A stretch of 64,000 bases of DNA from CALKJU01 sp046349355 (GTDB taxonomy: Bacteria > Pseudomonadota > Alphaproteobacteria > Geminicoccales > Geminicoccaceae). The notes beneath the pieces are model-generated. The model ran no database searches. It worked only from the letters and a program-made list of their open reading frames with translations, and was not told the origin of the DNA. The translations under genes were made by a program, and so were the position numbers. Below, one piece after another: positions 34,784 to 43,457 of this stretch (position 1 is its first letter; each line of letters starts with the position of its first letter). The stretch covers positions 364,588-428,587 of the forward strand of contig JAXMCM010000014.1 of assembly GCA_046349355.1 (NCBI GenBank). Direction: 5' to 3'.

Positions 34784-36277
34784 TTGCCCTTCGACTCGCT
34801 GCGCGACTTCATCGGCCATCTCGAGGCCAGGGGCCGGCTCGTCCGCGTCCGGGCCCCGGTGTCGCCGGTGCTGGAGATGACCGAGATCCAGACCCGCCTG
34901 CTGGCCGAGAAGGGGCCGGCGGTGCTGTTCGAGAATGTCACGGGCTCGGCGATGCCGGTGCTGGTCAACCTGTTCGGCACCGTCGAGCGGGTCGCCTGGG
35001 GCATGGACCGCGAGCCGCACCAGCTGAAGGAGCTGGGCGAGATGCTGGCCTTCTTCCGCCAGCCACAGCCGCCGGAGAGCCTGGGCGAGGCGTGGGAGAT
35101 GCTGCCGCTGGTCAAGGCGGCGCTGGCGATGAAGCCGAAGACGGTCGGCCGGGCGGCCTGCCAGGAGGTGGTGCTCAAGGGCAGCGACATCGACCTCGGT
35201 CGGCTGCCGGTGCAGACCTGCTGGCCCGGCGAGCCGGCGCCGCTGATCACCTGGCCGCTGGTGGTGACCAAGGGTCCGTCGAAGGCGCGCGAGGACGGCT
35301 TCAACCTCGGCATCTACCGGATGCAGGTGCTGGGCCGTGACCGGACGCTGATGCGCTGGCTGAAGCATCGCGGCGGAGCGCAGCACTGGCGGCGCTGGAA
35401 GGAGAAGAACCGCGAGCCCTTGCCGGCGGCCGCCGTGATCGGCGCCGATCCGGGCGTCACGCTGGCGGCGGTGACGCCGGTGCCCGACACCATGTCCGAG
35501 TACCAGTTCGCCGGCCTCCTGCGCGGCCGCAAGGTCGAGCTGGTCGACTGCGTCAGCGTGCCCCTGAAGGTCCCGGCGACCGCCGAGATCGTGCTCGAGG
35601 GCCACGTCATGCTCGACGAGTACGGCGACGAGGGCCCCTACGGCGACCACACCGGCTACTACAACAGCGTCGAGCCGTTCCCGGTGTTCCGCATCTCGGC
35701 CATCACCATGCGCCGCGACCCGATCTACCTGTCGACCTTCACCGGCCGGCCGCCGGACGAGCCGTCGGTGCTGGGCGAGGCGCTCAACGACGTCTTCCTG
35801 CCGCTGTTCCGCCAGCAGTTCCCGGAGGTCGTCGACTTCTGGCTGCCGCCCGAGGGTTGCTCCTACCGGGTCGCCGTCGTCTCGATCCGCAAGGCCTATC
35901 CCGGCCATGCGCGGCGGATCATGATGGGTGTCTGGTCCTATCTGCGCCAGTTCATGTACACCAAGTTCGTGATCATCGTCGACGACGACATCGACGCCCG
36001 CGACTGGAAGGACGTGATCTGGGCGGTCAGCACCCGGGTCGACCCGGCCCGCGACCTGGTCACCATCGAGCACACGCCGATCGACTACCTGGACTTCGCC
36101 TCGCCGGAGTCGGGCCTCGGCTCCAAGCTCGGCATCGACGCCACCGACAAGTGGCCGCCGGAGACGAAGCGCGAGTGGGGGACGAAGATCCGCATGGCCG
36201 ACGAGGTGGTCGAGAAGGTCACCCGCTCCTGGGCGAGCTACGGCCTGCCCGGCAGCGGCAAGCCGATCTGGAAGTAG
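34784..36277 (+). CDS. UbiD family decarboxylase
   Basis: UbiD enzymes use prenylated FMN to decarboxylate aromatic or alpha,beta-unsaturated acids; the best-known member acts in ubiquinone synthesis. The 497-residue protein shows the N-terminal family start (FDSLRDFIGHLEARGRLVRV), IYRMQVLGRDRTLMRWLKHRGGA, and the active-site region VMLDEYGDEGPYGDHTGYY near residue 283, which holds the catalytic glutamates. Start is TTG at 34784. The flavin prenyltransferase UbiX needed to make its cofactor is not in the window. It could be the ubiquinone-pathway enzyme or a catabolic paralogue. Confidence 0.92.
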   Translation: MPFDSLRDFIGHLEARGRLVRVRAPVSPVLEMTEIQTRLLAEKGPAVLFENVTGSAMPVLVNLFGTVERVAWGMDREPHQLKELGEMLAFFRQPQPPESLGEAWEMLPLVKAALAMKPKTVGRAACQEVVLKGSDIDLGRLPVQTCWPGEPAPLITWPLVVTKGPSKAREDGFNLGIYRMQVLGRDRTLMRWLKHRGGAQHWRRWKEKNREPLPAAAVIGADPGVTLAAVTPVPDTMSEYQFAGLLRGRKVELVDCVSVPLKVPATAEIVLEGHVMLDEYGDEGPYGDHTGYYNSVEPFPVFRISAITMRRDPIYLSTFTGRPPDEPSVLGEALNDVFLPLFRQQFPEVVDFWLPPEGCSYRVAVVSIRKAYPGHARRIMMGVWSYLRQFMYTKFVIIVDDDIDARDWKDVIWAVSTRVDPARDLVTIEHTPIDYLDFASPESGLGSKLGIDATDKWPPETKREWGTKIRMADEVVEKVTRSWASYGLPGSGKPIWK

Positions 36278-36323
36278 GCCCGAGCCCCTTCCTGTCGGCG
36301 GTGCGGCTGCTACATCAGCGGCC

Positions 36324-37655
36324 ATGACCGACATGACCCTGCTCGACGACGCGCTCGCCGTCGCCCGGAGCGCCGGGGCGGACGCCGCCGATGCCCTCCT
36401 CGTCCGCCGCCAGTCGCTGGAGGTGTCGTGGCGCCTCGGCGACCTCGAGGAGCTCGAGCGCAAGGAGGACCGCGACCTCGGCCTGCGGGTGTTCGTCGGC
36501 CGTCGCCAGGCCTGCGGCTCGACCAGCCGGCTCGATCCGGACTCCCTGCGCGGCTTCGTCCGCGAGCTCGTCGCCAGCGCCGCGCACCTGCCGGAGGACC
36601 GCTGGGCCGGCCTCGCCGGACCGGACGAGCTCGTCCGCGAGCTGCCCGACCTCGACCTGGTCGACACCGCCGAGCCGACACCGGACCAGCTGATGCAGCG
36701 GGCGGCCGCCGCCGAGGATGCCGGGCGGGCCGTGCCGGGCATCAGCAACTCGCAGGGTGCCTCGGCCTCCTGGTCGCGGAGCACGGTGGCGCTGGCCGCC
36801 AGCAACGGCCTGCGCTGCAGCTACGGGCGCACGGCGCACCGGCTGGGGGCCACCATGCTGGCCGGCAGCGGCACGGCGATGGAGCGCGACTCGGAGTACC
36901 GGGCCGCCACCCACCTCGCCGACCTGCCCGCGCCCGAGGCCGTCGGCCGGCTGGCCGGCGAGCGGACGGTCCGCCGGCTGTCGCCGCGCAAGGCCGCCAC
37001 GGCCGCGGTGCCGGTGGTGTTCGACCCGCGCGTCGCCTCGGGCCTGATCCGCCACCTCACCGGTGCCATCTCCGGCGAGGCGGTGGCGCGCGGCAGCACC
37101 TTCCTCAAGGGCTGCGTCGGCGAGGCGCTGTTCGGCAAGGACGTGACCATCGTCGACGATCCGCTGCGGTTGCGCGGCCTCGCCTCGCGGCCCTGCGATG
37201 CCGAGGGCCTGCCGGGCGTCTGCCGCAAGCTGGTCGACAGCGGTGTCCTGACGACCTGGCTGCTCGACCTCGCGACCGCCCGCCAGCTCGGCCTGCGCAG
37301 CACCGGCCATGCTGCGCGCGGCACCGGCGGGCCGCCCTCGCCGGCGGCGACCAACCTCGTCATGCTGGCCGGCCGGCTGTCCCCGGCCGAGCTCATGGCC
37401 GACATCCGCGAGGGGCTCTACGTCACCGACCTCATGGGCATGGGCGTGAACGGGGTCACCGGCGACTACAGCCGCGGGGCGACCGGCTTCTGGATCGAGA
37501 ACGGGGCGCTGGCCTGGCCGGTCGGCGAGGTCACCATCGCCGGCAACCTGCGCGACATGTTCGCCCGGCTGGTGCCGGCGGCCGACCTCGAGGTCGAGGG
37601 CACCTGCGACGCGCCGACCGTCCGGGTCGACGGCATGACGGTCGCCGGGCGTTGA
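36324..37655 (+). CDS. pmbA: TldD/PmbA family protein (PmbA-like)
   Basis: This 443-residue protein is the PmbA (TldE) partner of the TldD/TldE metalloprotease, which processes small peptides such as microcin precursors and antitoxins. It has the family layout: N-terminal domain (SLEVSWRLGDLEELERKEDR, GLRVFVGRRQACGSTS), a central region with KGCVGEALFGKDVTIVDDPL, and the C-terminal GVTGDYSRGATGFWIENG near residue 380. It lacks the HExxxH zinc motif, which identifies it as the PmbA rather than the TldD subunit. tldD is not in the window. The stop overlaps the next gene's TTG start. Confidence 0.92.
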   Translation: MTDMTLLDDALAVARSAGADAADALLVRRQSLEVSWRLGDLEELERKEDRDLGLRVFVGRRQACGSTSRLDPDSLRGFVRELVASAAHLPEDRWAGLAGPDELVRELPDLDLVDTAEPTPDQLMQRAAAAEDAGRAVPGISNSQGASASWSRSTVALAASNGLRCSYGRTAHRLGATMLAGSGTAMERDSEYRAATHLADLPAPEAVGRLAGERTVRRLSPRKAATAAVPVVFDPRVASGLIRHLTGAISGEAVARGSTFLKGCVGEALFGKDVTIVDDPLRLRGLASRPCDAEGLPGVCRKLVDSGVLTTWLLDLATARQLGLRSTGHAARGTGGPPSPAATNLVMLAGRLSPAELMADIREGLYVTDLMGMGVNGVTGDYSRGATGFWIENGALAWPVGEVTIAGNLRDMFARLVPAADLEVEGTCDAPTVRVDGMTVAGR

Positions 37656-38443
37656 GCCTCGATGCCGCCCTGGTCGAGGGGACGCGGAGCGCCGTCGCCG
37701 AGGCCGGGCGGATCGCCATGCGCTACTTCCGGCAGGCGCATGGCCGCTGGGAGAAGGGACCGGGCCAGGTCGTCACCGACGCCGACATCGAGGTCGACCG
37801 GTTCCTCCGGTCGCGGCTGGGCGCGCTGGCGCCGGACGCCGGCTGGCTGTCCGAGGAGACCGCCGACGACGGCAGCCGGCTGAGCCACGCCCGCGTCTGG
37901 GTGGTCGACCCGATCGACGGCACCCGCTCGTTCGCGGAAGGCAAGCCCGAGTTCACGATCTGCGTGGCGCTGCTCGAGCAGGGACGGCCGGTGCTGGGCT
38001 GCATCCTCAACCCGGCGACCGGCGAGCGCTTCCATGCCGAGCGCGGTGGCGGTGCCTGGCTGGACAGCAACCGCCTGCGGGTCATCGAGCCCGACGGGAT
38101 CGCCGGGGCGCGGGTCGGGCTGAGCCGGACCGAGAAGCGGCGCGACGCCATCGCCGCCGCCCTGCCCGAGGCGGAGCGCCTCGACATCGGCTCGCTCGCC
38201 TACAAGCTGGCGCTGATCGCCGCCGGGCGGATCGACGCCTACGTCTCGCTGCGGCGCAGCCACGACTGGGACATCGCCGCCGCCGACCTGCTGCTGGCCG
38301 AGGCCGGTGCCCGGCTCAGCGACGCGGCCGGGGCGCCCATCCGCTACGACCTCGCCGTGCCTTCGCGGCAGGGTCTCGTCGCCGCGGCCGCGAAGCTGCA
38401 CGCGGCCCTGGTCGCGCGGATCGCCGGGCTGACGACGGCCTGA
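37652..38443 (+). CDS. Inositol monophosphatase family protein (CysQ-like)
   Basis: This second IMPase/FIG-superfamily phosphatase has 263 residues. Metal-binding motifs are SEET (residues 67-70), DPIDGTRSF (86-94) and HDWDIAAADLLLAEAG near the C-terminus. The IDGTRSF form, with Arg after Thr, and the SLAYKLALIAAGRIDAYVSL block point towards the CysQ/3'(2'),5'-bisphosphate nucleotidase side of the family, though histidinol or inositol phosphates cannot be excluded. It starts at a TTG overlapping the pmbA stop (TTGA), so it is coupled to pmbA. Confidence 0.88.
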   Translation: MSLDAALVEGTRSAVAEAGRIAMRYFRQAHGRWEKGPGQVVTDADIEVDRFLRSRLGALAPDAGWLSEETADDGSRLSHARVWVVDPIDGTRSFAEGKPEFTICVALLEQGRPVLGCILNPATGERFHAERGGGAWLDSNRLRVIEPDGIAGARVGLSRTEKRRDAIAAALPEAERLDIGSLAYKLALIAAGRIDAYVSLRRSHDWDIAAADLLLAEAGARLSDAAGAPIRYDLAVPSRQGLVAAAAKLHAALVARIAGLTTA

Positions 38444-38450
38444 GCGCATC

Positions 38451-39296
38451 TCACAGCGTGCTGCGGACCTGCCAGAGCTCGGGGAACAGCACGTAGTCGA
38501 GGGCCCGGCGCAGGTAGCCGACGCCGCTGGTCCCGCCGGTACCGATGCGGTGGCCGATGATCCGCTCGACCGTGGTGACGTGCCGGAACCGCCACTGGCG
38601 GAACCAGTCCTCGACGTCGACCAGCTTCTCGGCCAGCTCGTAGAGGTCCCAGTCGCGGGTGCTGTGGCGGTAGACCTCGGCCCAGGCGGCGGCGACCGTC
38701 GGATCGGCGGCGTGCGGCGTGGTGAGGTCGCGCTCGAGGACGGCAGGTGCGATCGCATGGCCGCGGCGGGCGAGCAGGCGGATGGCCTCGTCGTAGAGCG
38801 TCGGCGTGGCGAGCTCGGCCTGCAGTTCGGCCAGCAGGTCGGGGCGGTGCGCGAACACGGCCAGCCGGCCGGCGCGGCGGTTGCCAAGGACGAACTCCAG
38901 CGCCCGGTACTGGTGCGACTGGAAGCCCGAGGCAGGGCCCAGCAGGTGGCGGAACGCCAGGTACTCGGCCGGGGTCAATGTCGACAGCACGTCCCAGGAC
39001 TGGATCAGCTGCGCCTGGATGCGCGACACGCGGGCCAGCATCTTGAAGCTCTCGCCGAGCCGGTCGGCGGCGATGCAGCGGCGCGCCGCGCGCAGCTCGT
39101 GCAGCACCAGCTTCATCCACAGCTCGGTGGCCTGGTGGATGACGATGAACAGCATCTCGTCGTGGCTCGGCGAGACCGGGTGCTGGCAGGCGAGCAGGCG
39201 GTCGAGGTCGAGGTAGCGGCCGTAGTCGAGGCGGTCGCCGAGCTCGGTGTGGAGGCCGGCCTCCTCGGCCTGAACCGCGGCGTCGATGGGCGTCAT
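38451..39296 (-). CDS. kynA: Tryptophan 2,3-dioxygenase
   Basis: KynA is a haem enzyme that opens the indole ring of tryptophan to N-formylkynurenine, the first step of tryptophan breakdown. The 281-residue protein matches the family from end to end: LDYGRYLDLDRLLACQHP, His54 in FIVIHQATELWMKL, FKMLARVSRIQAQLIQSWDVL, the haem-ligand His239 in RFRHVTTVERIIG, and the C-terminal GTGGTSGVGYL. The ATG at 39296 gives the normal N-terminus. No kynurenine formamidase or kynureninase gene lies next to it. It is divergent from the Ldh-family gene across 106 bases. Confidence 0.96.
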   Translation of the reverse strand: MTPIDAAVQAEEAGLHTELGDRLDYGRYLDLDRLLACQHPVSPSHDEMLFIVIHQATELWMKLVLHELRAARRCIAADRLGESFKMLARVSRIQAQLIQSWDVLSTLTPAEYLAFRHLLGPASGFQSHQYRALEFVLGNRRAGRLAVFAHRPDLLAELQAELATPTLYDEAIRLLARRGHAIAPAVLERDLTTPHAADPTVAAAWAEVYRHSTRDWDLYELAEKLVDVEDWFRQWRFRHVTTVERIIGHRIGTGGTSGVGYLRRALDYVLFPELWQVRSTL

Positions 39297-39402
39297 GCAA
39301 GGCTCTCCGGCGACGCGCCCGGTCGGGCGTGCTAGCGTCGAGGACGAGGACGGCAGCTTGCCGTTCATCCCCAGTTTACCAGAAGCGGGCCAGTCTCAGC
39401 GC

Positions 39403-40476
39403 ATGCGTCACGTCCCCCCGGAGCGCCTCCATGCCCTGGCGCTCCGCATCGTCCGGGCCACCGGCTCCGGCGAGGCCGAAGCCAGGGCCGTCGCCGACCA
39501 TCTGGTCCGCTCTAACCTGTGCGGCCACGACAGCCACGGCGTCGGCATGCTGCCCGACTATGTCCGCATGGCCAGGGGCGGCATGCTGCTGCCGAACCAG
39601 GAGCTGAAGACGGTCGTCGACTTCGGCGCCGTGCTGGTGCTCGACGCCGGCCGCGGCTTCGGCCAGGCGATGGCCGGCGAGGCGATGCGGCGCGGCATCG
39701 AGCGGGCGCGGAGCACCGGCGCCGCCATCGTCTGCCTGCGCAACAGTGCGCATATCGGCCGCATCGGCCACTGGGCCGAGCAGTGCGCCGCCGCCGGCAT
39801 GGCCTCGGTGCACTTCGTCAACGTCTCCGACCATGCGGCGATGCAGGCACCCTATGGCTGCAGCGACGCCCGGCTCGGCACCAACCCGTTCTGCGCCGCC
39901 CTGCCCGGCCCCAACGGCCCGGCGGTGCTGCTCGACATGGCGACCAGCGCCATCGCCTACGGCAAGGCCCGCGTCGCCCGGAACAAGGGCGTGCCGGTGC
40001 CCGACGGCTCGCTGATCGATGCCGAGGGCCGGCCGACCAACGACCCGGCGCCGATGGTCGACGGCAAGGGCGGCGCCCTGCTCGCCTTCGGCCTGCACAA
40101 GGGCTCGGGCCTCGCCATCCTCTGCGAGCTCCTGGGCGGGGCCCTGACCGGCGGCATGACACTCCACCCCGGTCATCCGCAGCTCGGCGGCATCGTCAAC
40201 AGCATGCTGTCGATCATCATCGATCCCAAGGTCACCCGCGGCGACGGCCTCGCCGAGGAGGTCGGTGCCGTCGAGGCCTGGATCAAGGCGTCGCCGGTGG
40301 CCCCGGGCTTCGCCGAGATCCTGATGCCGGGCGAGCCGGAGCAGCGCTCGTTCGCCAGGCGCTCGGCCGAGGGCGTGCCGCTCGACCCGCGCACGCTGGG
40401 CGACATCGTCGCCGCCGGCGTCTCGCTCGGCCTCGAGCGCGCCGAGCTCGCGGCCCTGGCCGGGCTCGACGGCTGA
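39403..40476 (+). CDS. Ldh family NAD(P)-dependent oxidoreductase (malate/lactate/ureidoglycolate-type)
   Basis: This 357-residue protein belongs to the type II malate/L-lactate dehydrogenase family, which has its own NAD-binding fold and oxidises 2-hydroxy acids such as L-lactate, malate, sulfolactate or ureidoglycolate. Hallmarks are GHDSHGVGMLPDYVRMARGG, CLRNSAHIGRIGHWAEQC with the catalytic His near residue 120, LGTNPFCAALPG, and GLHKGSGLAILCELLGGALTGG. The ATG at 39403 gives the standard N-terminus. It overlaps the FAD oxidoreductase by one base, so both probably act on related 2-hydroxy acids. Confidence 0.9.
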   Translation: MRHVPPERLHALALRIVRATGSGEAEARAVADHLVRSNLCGHDSHGVGMLPDYVRMARGGMLLPNQELKTVVDFGAVLVLDAGRGFGQAMAGEAMRRGIERARSTGAAIVCLRNSAHIGRIGHWAEQCAAAGMASVHFVNVSDHAAMQAPYGCSDARLGTNPFCAALPGPNGPAVLLDMATSAIAYGKARVARNKGVPVPDGSLIDAEGRPTNDPAPMVDGKGGALLAFGLHKGSGLAILCELLGGALTGGMTLHPGHPQLGGIVNSMLSIIIDPKVTRGDGLAEEVGAVEAWIKASPVAPGFAEILMPGEPEQRSFARRSAEGVPLDPRTLGDIVAAGVSLGLERAELAALAGLDG

Positions 40477-41603
40477 TGGACCGGGTCGACTGCGTCGTCG
40501 TCGGCGCCGGCGTCGTCGGGCTGGCCGTCGCCAGGCGCCTCGCCATGGCCGGGCGCGAGGTCATCGTGCTGGAGCGGGCCGACGCCATCGGCACCGAGAC
40601 CAGCTCGCGCAACAGCGAGGTGATCCACGCCGGCATCTACTACCCCAAGGGCAGCCTGAAGGCGCAGCTGTGCGTCGCCGGCAAGCAGTTCCTCTACCGC
40701 TACTGCGCCGACCGCGGCGTGCCCCACGCCAATTGCGGCAAGCTGATCGTCGCCACCGACCAGGAGCAGATCGCGACGCTGGCGGGCATCCGCCAGAAGG
40801 CCGCCGACAACGGCGTGCACGACCTCGAGTTCTGGGAGGCCGAGCGGGCGATCGCGCTGGAGCCGGCGCTGCGCTGCACGGCGGCGCTGTGGTCGCCGTC
40901 GACCGGGATCATCGACAGCCACGGGCTGATGCTCGCCTACCAGGGCGATGCCGAGAACCTCGGCGCCATGCTGGCCTTCGAGAGCCCGCTGCTGGCGGCC
41001 GAGGTGACCGGCGAGGGCATCGTGCTGGACGTCGGCGGGGCCGCACCGATGCAGCTGATGGCCCGCTGCGTCGTCAACAGCGCCGGCCTGAGCGCCCCCG
41101 ACCTCGCCGCCACCTTCCGCGGCCTCGACCGCGCGCACGTGCCGACCGCCTACTACTGCAAGGGCAACTACTACAGCCTGCTCGGCAGGCCGCCGTTCAG
41201 CCGGCTGATCTACCCGGTGCCGGAGAAGGCGGGCCTCGGCGTGCACGTGACGCTCGACATGGGCGGTGCCTGCCGCTTCGGCCCCGACACCGAGTGGGTC
41301 GACAGCCTCGACTACGACGTCGACCCGCGCCGGGCCGACGTGTTCTACGCGGCGGTGCGGACCTACTGGCCGGACCTGCCGGACGGCGCCCTGGCGCCGG
41401 GCTATGCCGGCATCCGCCCCAAGCTCGGGCCGGCCTCGGCGGCAGCCGCCGATTTCGTGATTCAGGGACCGGACGAGCACGGCGTGCCGGGCCTCGTCAA
41501 CCTGTTCGGCATCGAGAGCCCGGGGCTCACCGCCTCCTGGCCGGTCGCCTGCATGGCCGCCGCGAAGCTCGGCCTGCCGGCGCTCAACGACGACCTGCGC
41601 TGA
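40476..41603 (+). CDS. FAD-dependent oxidoreductase (L-2-hydroxyglutarate dehydrogenase-like)
   Basis: This 375-residue flavoprotein of the DAO family starts with the FAD-binding motif VVVGAGVVGLAVARRLAMAG at residues 6-25. The block SSRNSEVIHAGIYYPKGSLKA is diagnostic for L-2-hydroxyglutarate dehydrogenase/oxidase-like proteins (LhgO and relatives). Later blocks are VVNSAGLSAPDLA, IYPVPEKAGLGVHVTLDMGG and FGIESPGLTASW. It probably repairs or oxidises L-2-hydroxyglutarate or a similar acid and feeds electrons to the membrane. Its ATG overlaps the stop of the Ldh-family gene. Confidence 0.9.
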   Translation: MDRVDCVVVGAGVVGLAVARRLAMAGREVIVLERADAIGTETSSRNSEVIHAGIYYPKGSLKAQLCVAGKQFLYRYCADRGVPHANCGKLIVATDQEQIATLAGIRQKAADNGVHDLEFWEAERAIALEPALRCTAALWSPSTGIIDSHGLMLAYQGDAENLGAMLAFESPLLAAEVTGEGIVLDVGGAAPMQLMARCVVNSAGLSAPDLAATFRGLDRAHVPTAYYCKGNYYSLLGRPPFSRLIYPVPEKAGLGVHVTLDMGGACRFGPDTEWVDSLDYDVDPRRADVFYAAVRTYWPDLPDGALAPGYAGIRPKLGPASAAAADFVIQGPDEHGVPGLVNLFGIESPGLTASWPVACMAAAKLGLPALNDDLR

Positions 41604-41628
41604 GCCATGCCGAGCGGGAGCCCGTCCG

Positions 41629-42537
41629 TTGCGGCATGACGATGCCCGGACCATCCGGCAGGCGGTCAGCCCTGCCGAGATCCGCAGGCTCGCCCGGCGC
41701 AGCGACGCGCGCGGGCTCGTCTTCCTCGCCGGCCACCTCGTGGCGCTCGTCGCCGGCGGCTGGCTGGTGCTGCAGGCGGGCCCGGCCTGGCTGGTCCCGG
41801 CGATGTTCCTGCAGGGCGTGCTGATCGTCCACCTGTTCGCCCCGTTCCACGAGACCTCGCACGGCACCGCCTTCGCCTCGCCCTGGCTGAACCGCGCGGT
41901 GTGCTGGTTCACCGGCCTGGCGCTGGGCCTGCCGCCGACGCATTTCCGGCTCGAGCATCTCGAGCACCATGCCTGGACGCAGGATCCCGAGCACGATCCG
42001 GAGATGATCCCGCACACCGCGACGCGGCGCGGCTACCTGCTCTACGCCACGGCCCTGCCCTACTTCCGCAGCCTGTTCTCCAGCCTCGCCCGGCACTGGC
42101 GCGGGGCGTTCACGCCGGGCGAGCTGGCGTTCCTGCCGCCGCACGCGCAGCGCCTCGTCATCCGCGACGGGCGGATCATGCTGGCGGTGTACGCGGCGAT
42201 CGCGCTGGCCTCGCTGGCGACCGGCAGCTGGCTGGCGGTGAAGGTCTGGCTGCTGCCACGCATCCTGGGCGAGCCGGTGATGCGGCTGATCCGCATGTCC
42301 GAGCATGGCGGCTGCGCCATGCTGCCGGAGATCTTCCGCAACACCCGGACCGTGCGGACCTTCCTGCCGTGGCGCTGGCTCAACTGGAACAACGCCTTCC
42401 ACGCCGAGCACCACGCCCTTCCCGGCATCCCCTTCCACGCCCTGCCCGCGCTGCACGCGCGCATCGGCCCGCATCTCGGCGAGGTGACCGACGGCTACCT
42501 GGAGGCGCAGCGGGTGATCCTCGCCCGCGCCGGCTGA
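41629..42537 (+). CDS. Fatty acid desaturase family protein
   Basis: This 302-residue membrane protein has the three histidine boxes of membrane di-iron desaturases and hydroxylases: HETSH at residues 74-78, HLEHH at 110-114 and HAEHH near residue 271. Membrane segments flank them (about 30-50, 52-70, 88-101 and 185-210). The substrate may be an acyl lipid, or a carotenoid-type or sterol-type compound, since the superfamily includes ketolases. The start is TTG at 41629. The gene lies 25 bases after the FAD oxidoreductase. I cannot choose the substrate from the sequence. Confidence 0.85.
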   Translation: MRHDDARTIRQAVSPAEIRRLARRSDARGLVFLAGHLVALVAGGWLVLQAGPAWLVPAMFLQGVLIVHLFAPFHETSHGTAFASPWLNRAVCWFTGLALGLPPTHFRLEHLEHHAWTQDPEHDPEMIPHTATRRGYLLYATALPYFRSLFSSLARHWRGAFTPGELAFLPPHAQRLVIRDGRIMLAVYAAIALASLATGSWLAVKVWLLPRILGEPVMRLIRMSEHGGCAMLPEIFRNTRTVRTFLPWRWLNWNNAFHAEHHALPGIPFHALPALHARIGPHLGEVTDGYLEAQRVILARAG

Positions 42538-42650
42538 GGCGCCGACGGCGCAACGCCGACCGCCGCGCGGCCCGTCTGGGGCGGCACGGTCGGAAGGATC
42601 GGGTCGAAGCTGGCGGACGAGAGAACCGGAAGGCGGGGAGACGGGACCGG

Positions 42651-43457
42651 TCAGGGTCCCTGCGGGCGCATCCGGCGGCGCCATCGCGCCTCGGCCTGGC
42701 CGAAGCGGTCGAGGAAGGCCTCGTACTCGCGGTTGCGCTGCTCCGGGGAGCACGGACCGCGGGTGAAGTGCGGCTTGGCCTTGCGCCCGCGGCGGGGACC
42801 GGCCGAAGCCGGCGCGCCGGCGTCACCCTTAGACGCGCGGTCAGGCGAGGCCGTGCCGGCCGGCACGGCGGCGGGCTCGGGAGCCGGCTCCGGCTCGTCG
42901 GGCACGCCCGGACCGGCCGTCGCCTCGGCGACCTGGGTCAGGGCCACGATCTCGGCATGCACCTCGCGGCGCAGCCGGGCGGTGATGCGGCCGATCTTGC
43001 GGCTGAAGTCGCGCAGGAAGTCCGGCTCGGGCCGCTTGCGGTCCTGGCCGCAGACCCGGTCGAGACGGGCGCTGGTGCCGGAAGCGCGCATCGAGCGCAG
43101 GACCTGGTCGGCCAGCTCCACCGTGGGATCGAGGCCGTCGTCGAGGGTGTAGAGGTACCAGACGGCAATGCCGACATCCTGCTCGCTTACCGCGCGCAGG
43201 ACGACGCCGCGGCAGAGCTTCGCGATCATCAGCAACGACTCGTCGGGCGGCAGCTCCAGCAGGTAGCGGTAGCCCGCGGCGGCGGCCAAGAACTCGGGAT
43301 CGTCGGCCAGCCTGTCGGCCAGCCGTTCGCCGGCACCGTTCATGCGCGCGGCGAGCCAGGGCGGCGCGCCCGTGCCGACCCGGAACGCCAGCTTGCGGCG
43401 CTGCACCAGGTCGGGCTGCGCGGGCGGCTCACGGCGAAGGGCGGCGGAAGGGCTCAT
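42651..43457 (-). CDS. Protein of unknown function
   Basis: I do not recognise this 268-residue protein. Residues 20-180 look like a folded, mostly helical domain, with ELPPDESLLMIAKLCRGVVLRAVSEQDVGIAVWYLYTLDDGLDP as the most hydrophobic part. Residues 185-230 are a Pro/Ala/Glu linker. The last 40 residues are basic and aromatic (KPHFTRGPCSPEQRNREYEAFLDRFG). There is no signal peptide or clear membrane segment. The ATG at 43457 is preferred over an upstream frame extension to 43493. It is convergent with the desaturase gene and divergent from the large repeat protein. Confidence 0.7.
   Translation of the reverse strand: MSPSAALRREPPAQPDLVQRRKLAFRVGTGAPPWLAARMNGAGERLADRLADDPEFLAAAAGYRYLLELPPDESLLMIAKLCRGVVLRAVSEQDVGIAVWYLYTLDDGLDPTVELADQVLRSMRASGTSARLDRVCGQDRKRPEPDFLRDFSRKIGRITARLRREVHAEIVALTQVAEATAGPGVPDEPEPAPEPAAVPAGTASPDRASKGDAGAPASAGPRRGRKAKPHFTRGPCSPEQRNREYEAFLDRFGQAEARWRRRMRPQGP

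Noticed and set aside
34382..36805. An 807-codon open frame on the minus strand across the thioredoxin-like, ubiD and pmbA genes.
   Set aside because: Its translation is low-complexity and matches no family, while three recognisable genes occupy the plus strand; it is a GC-skew artefact.
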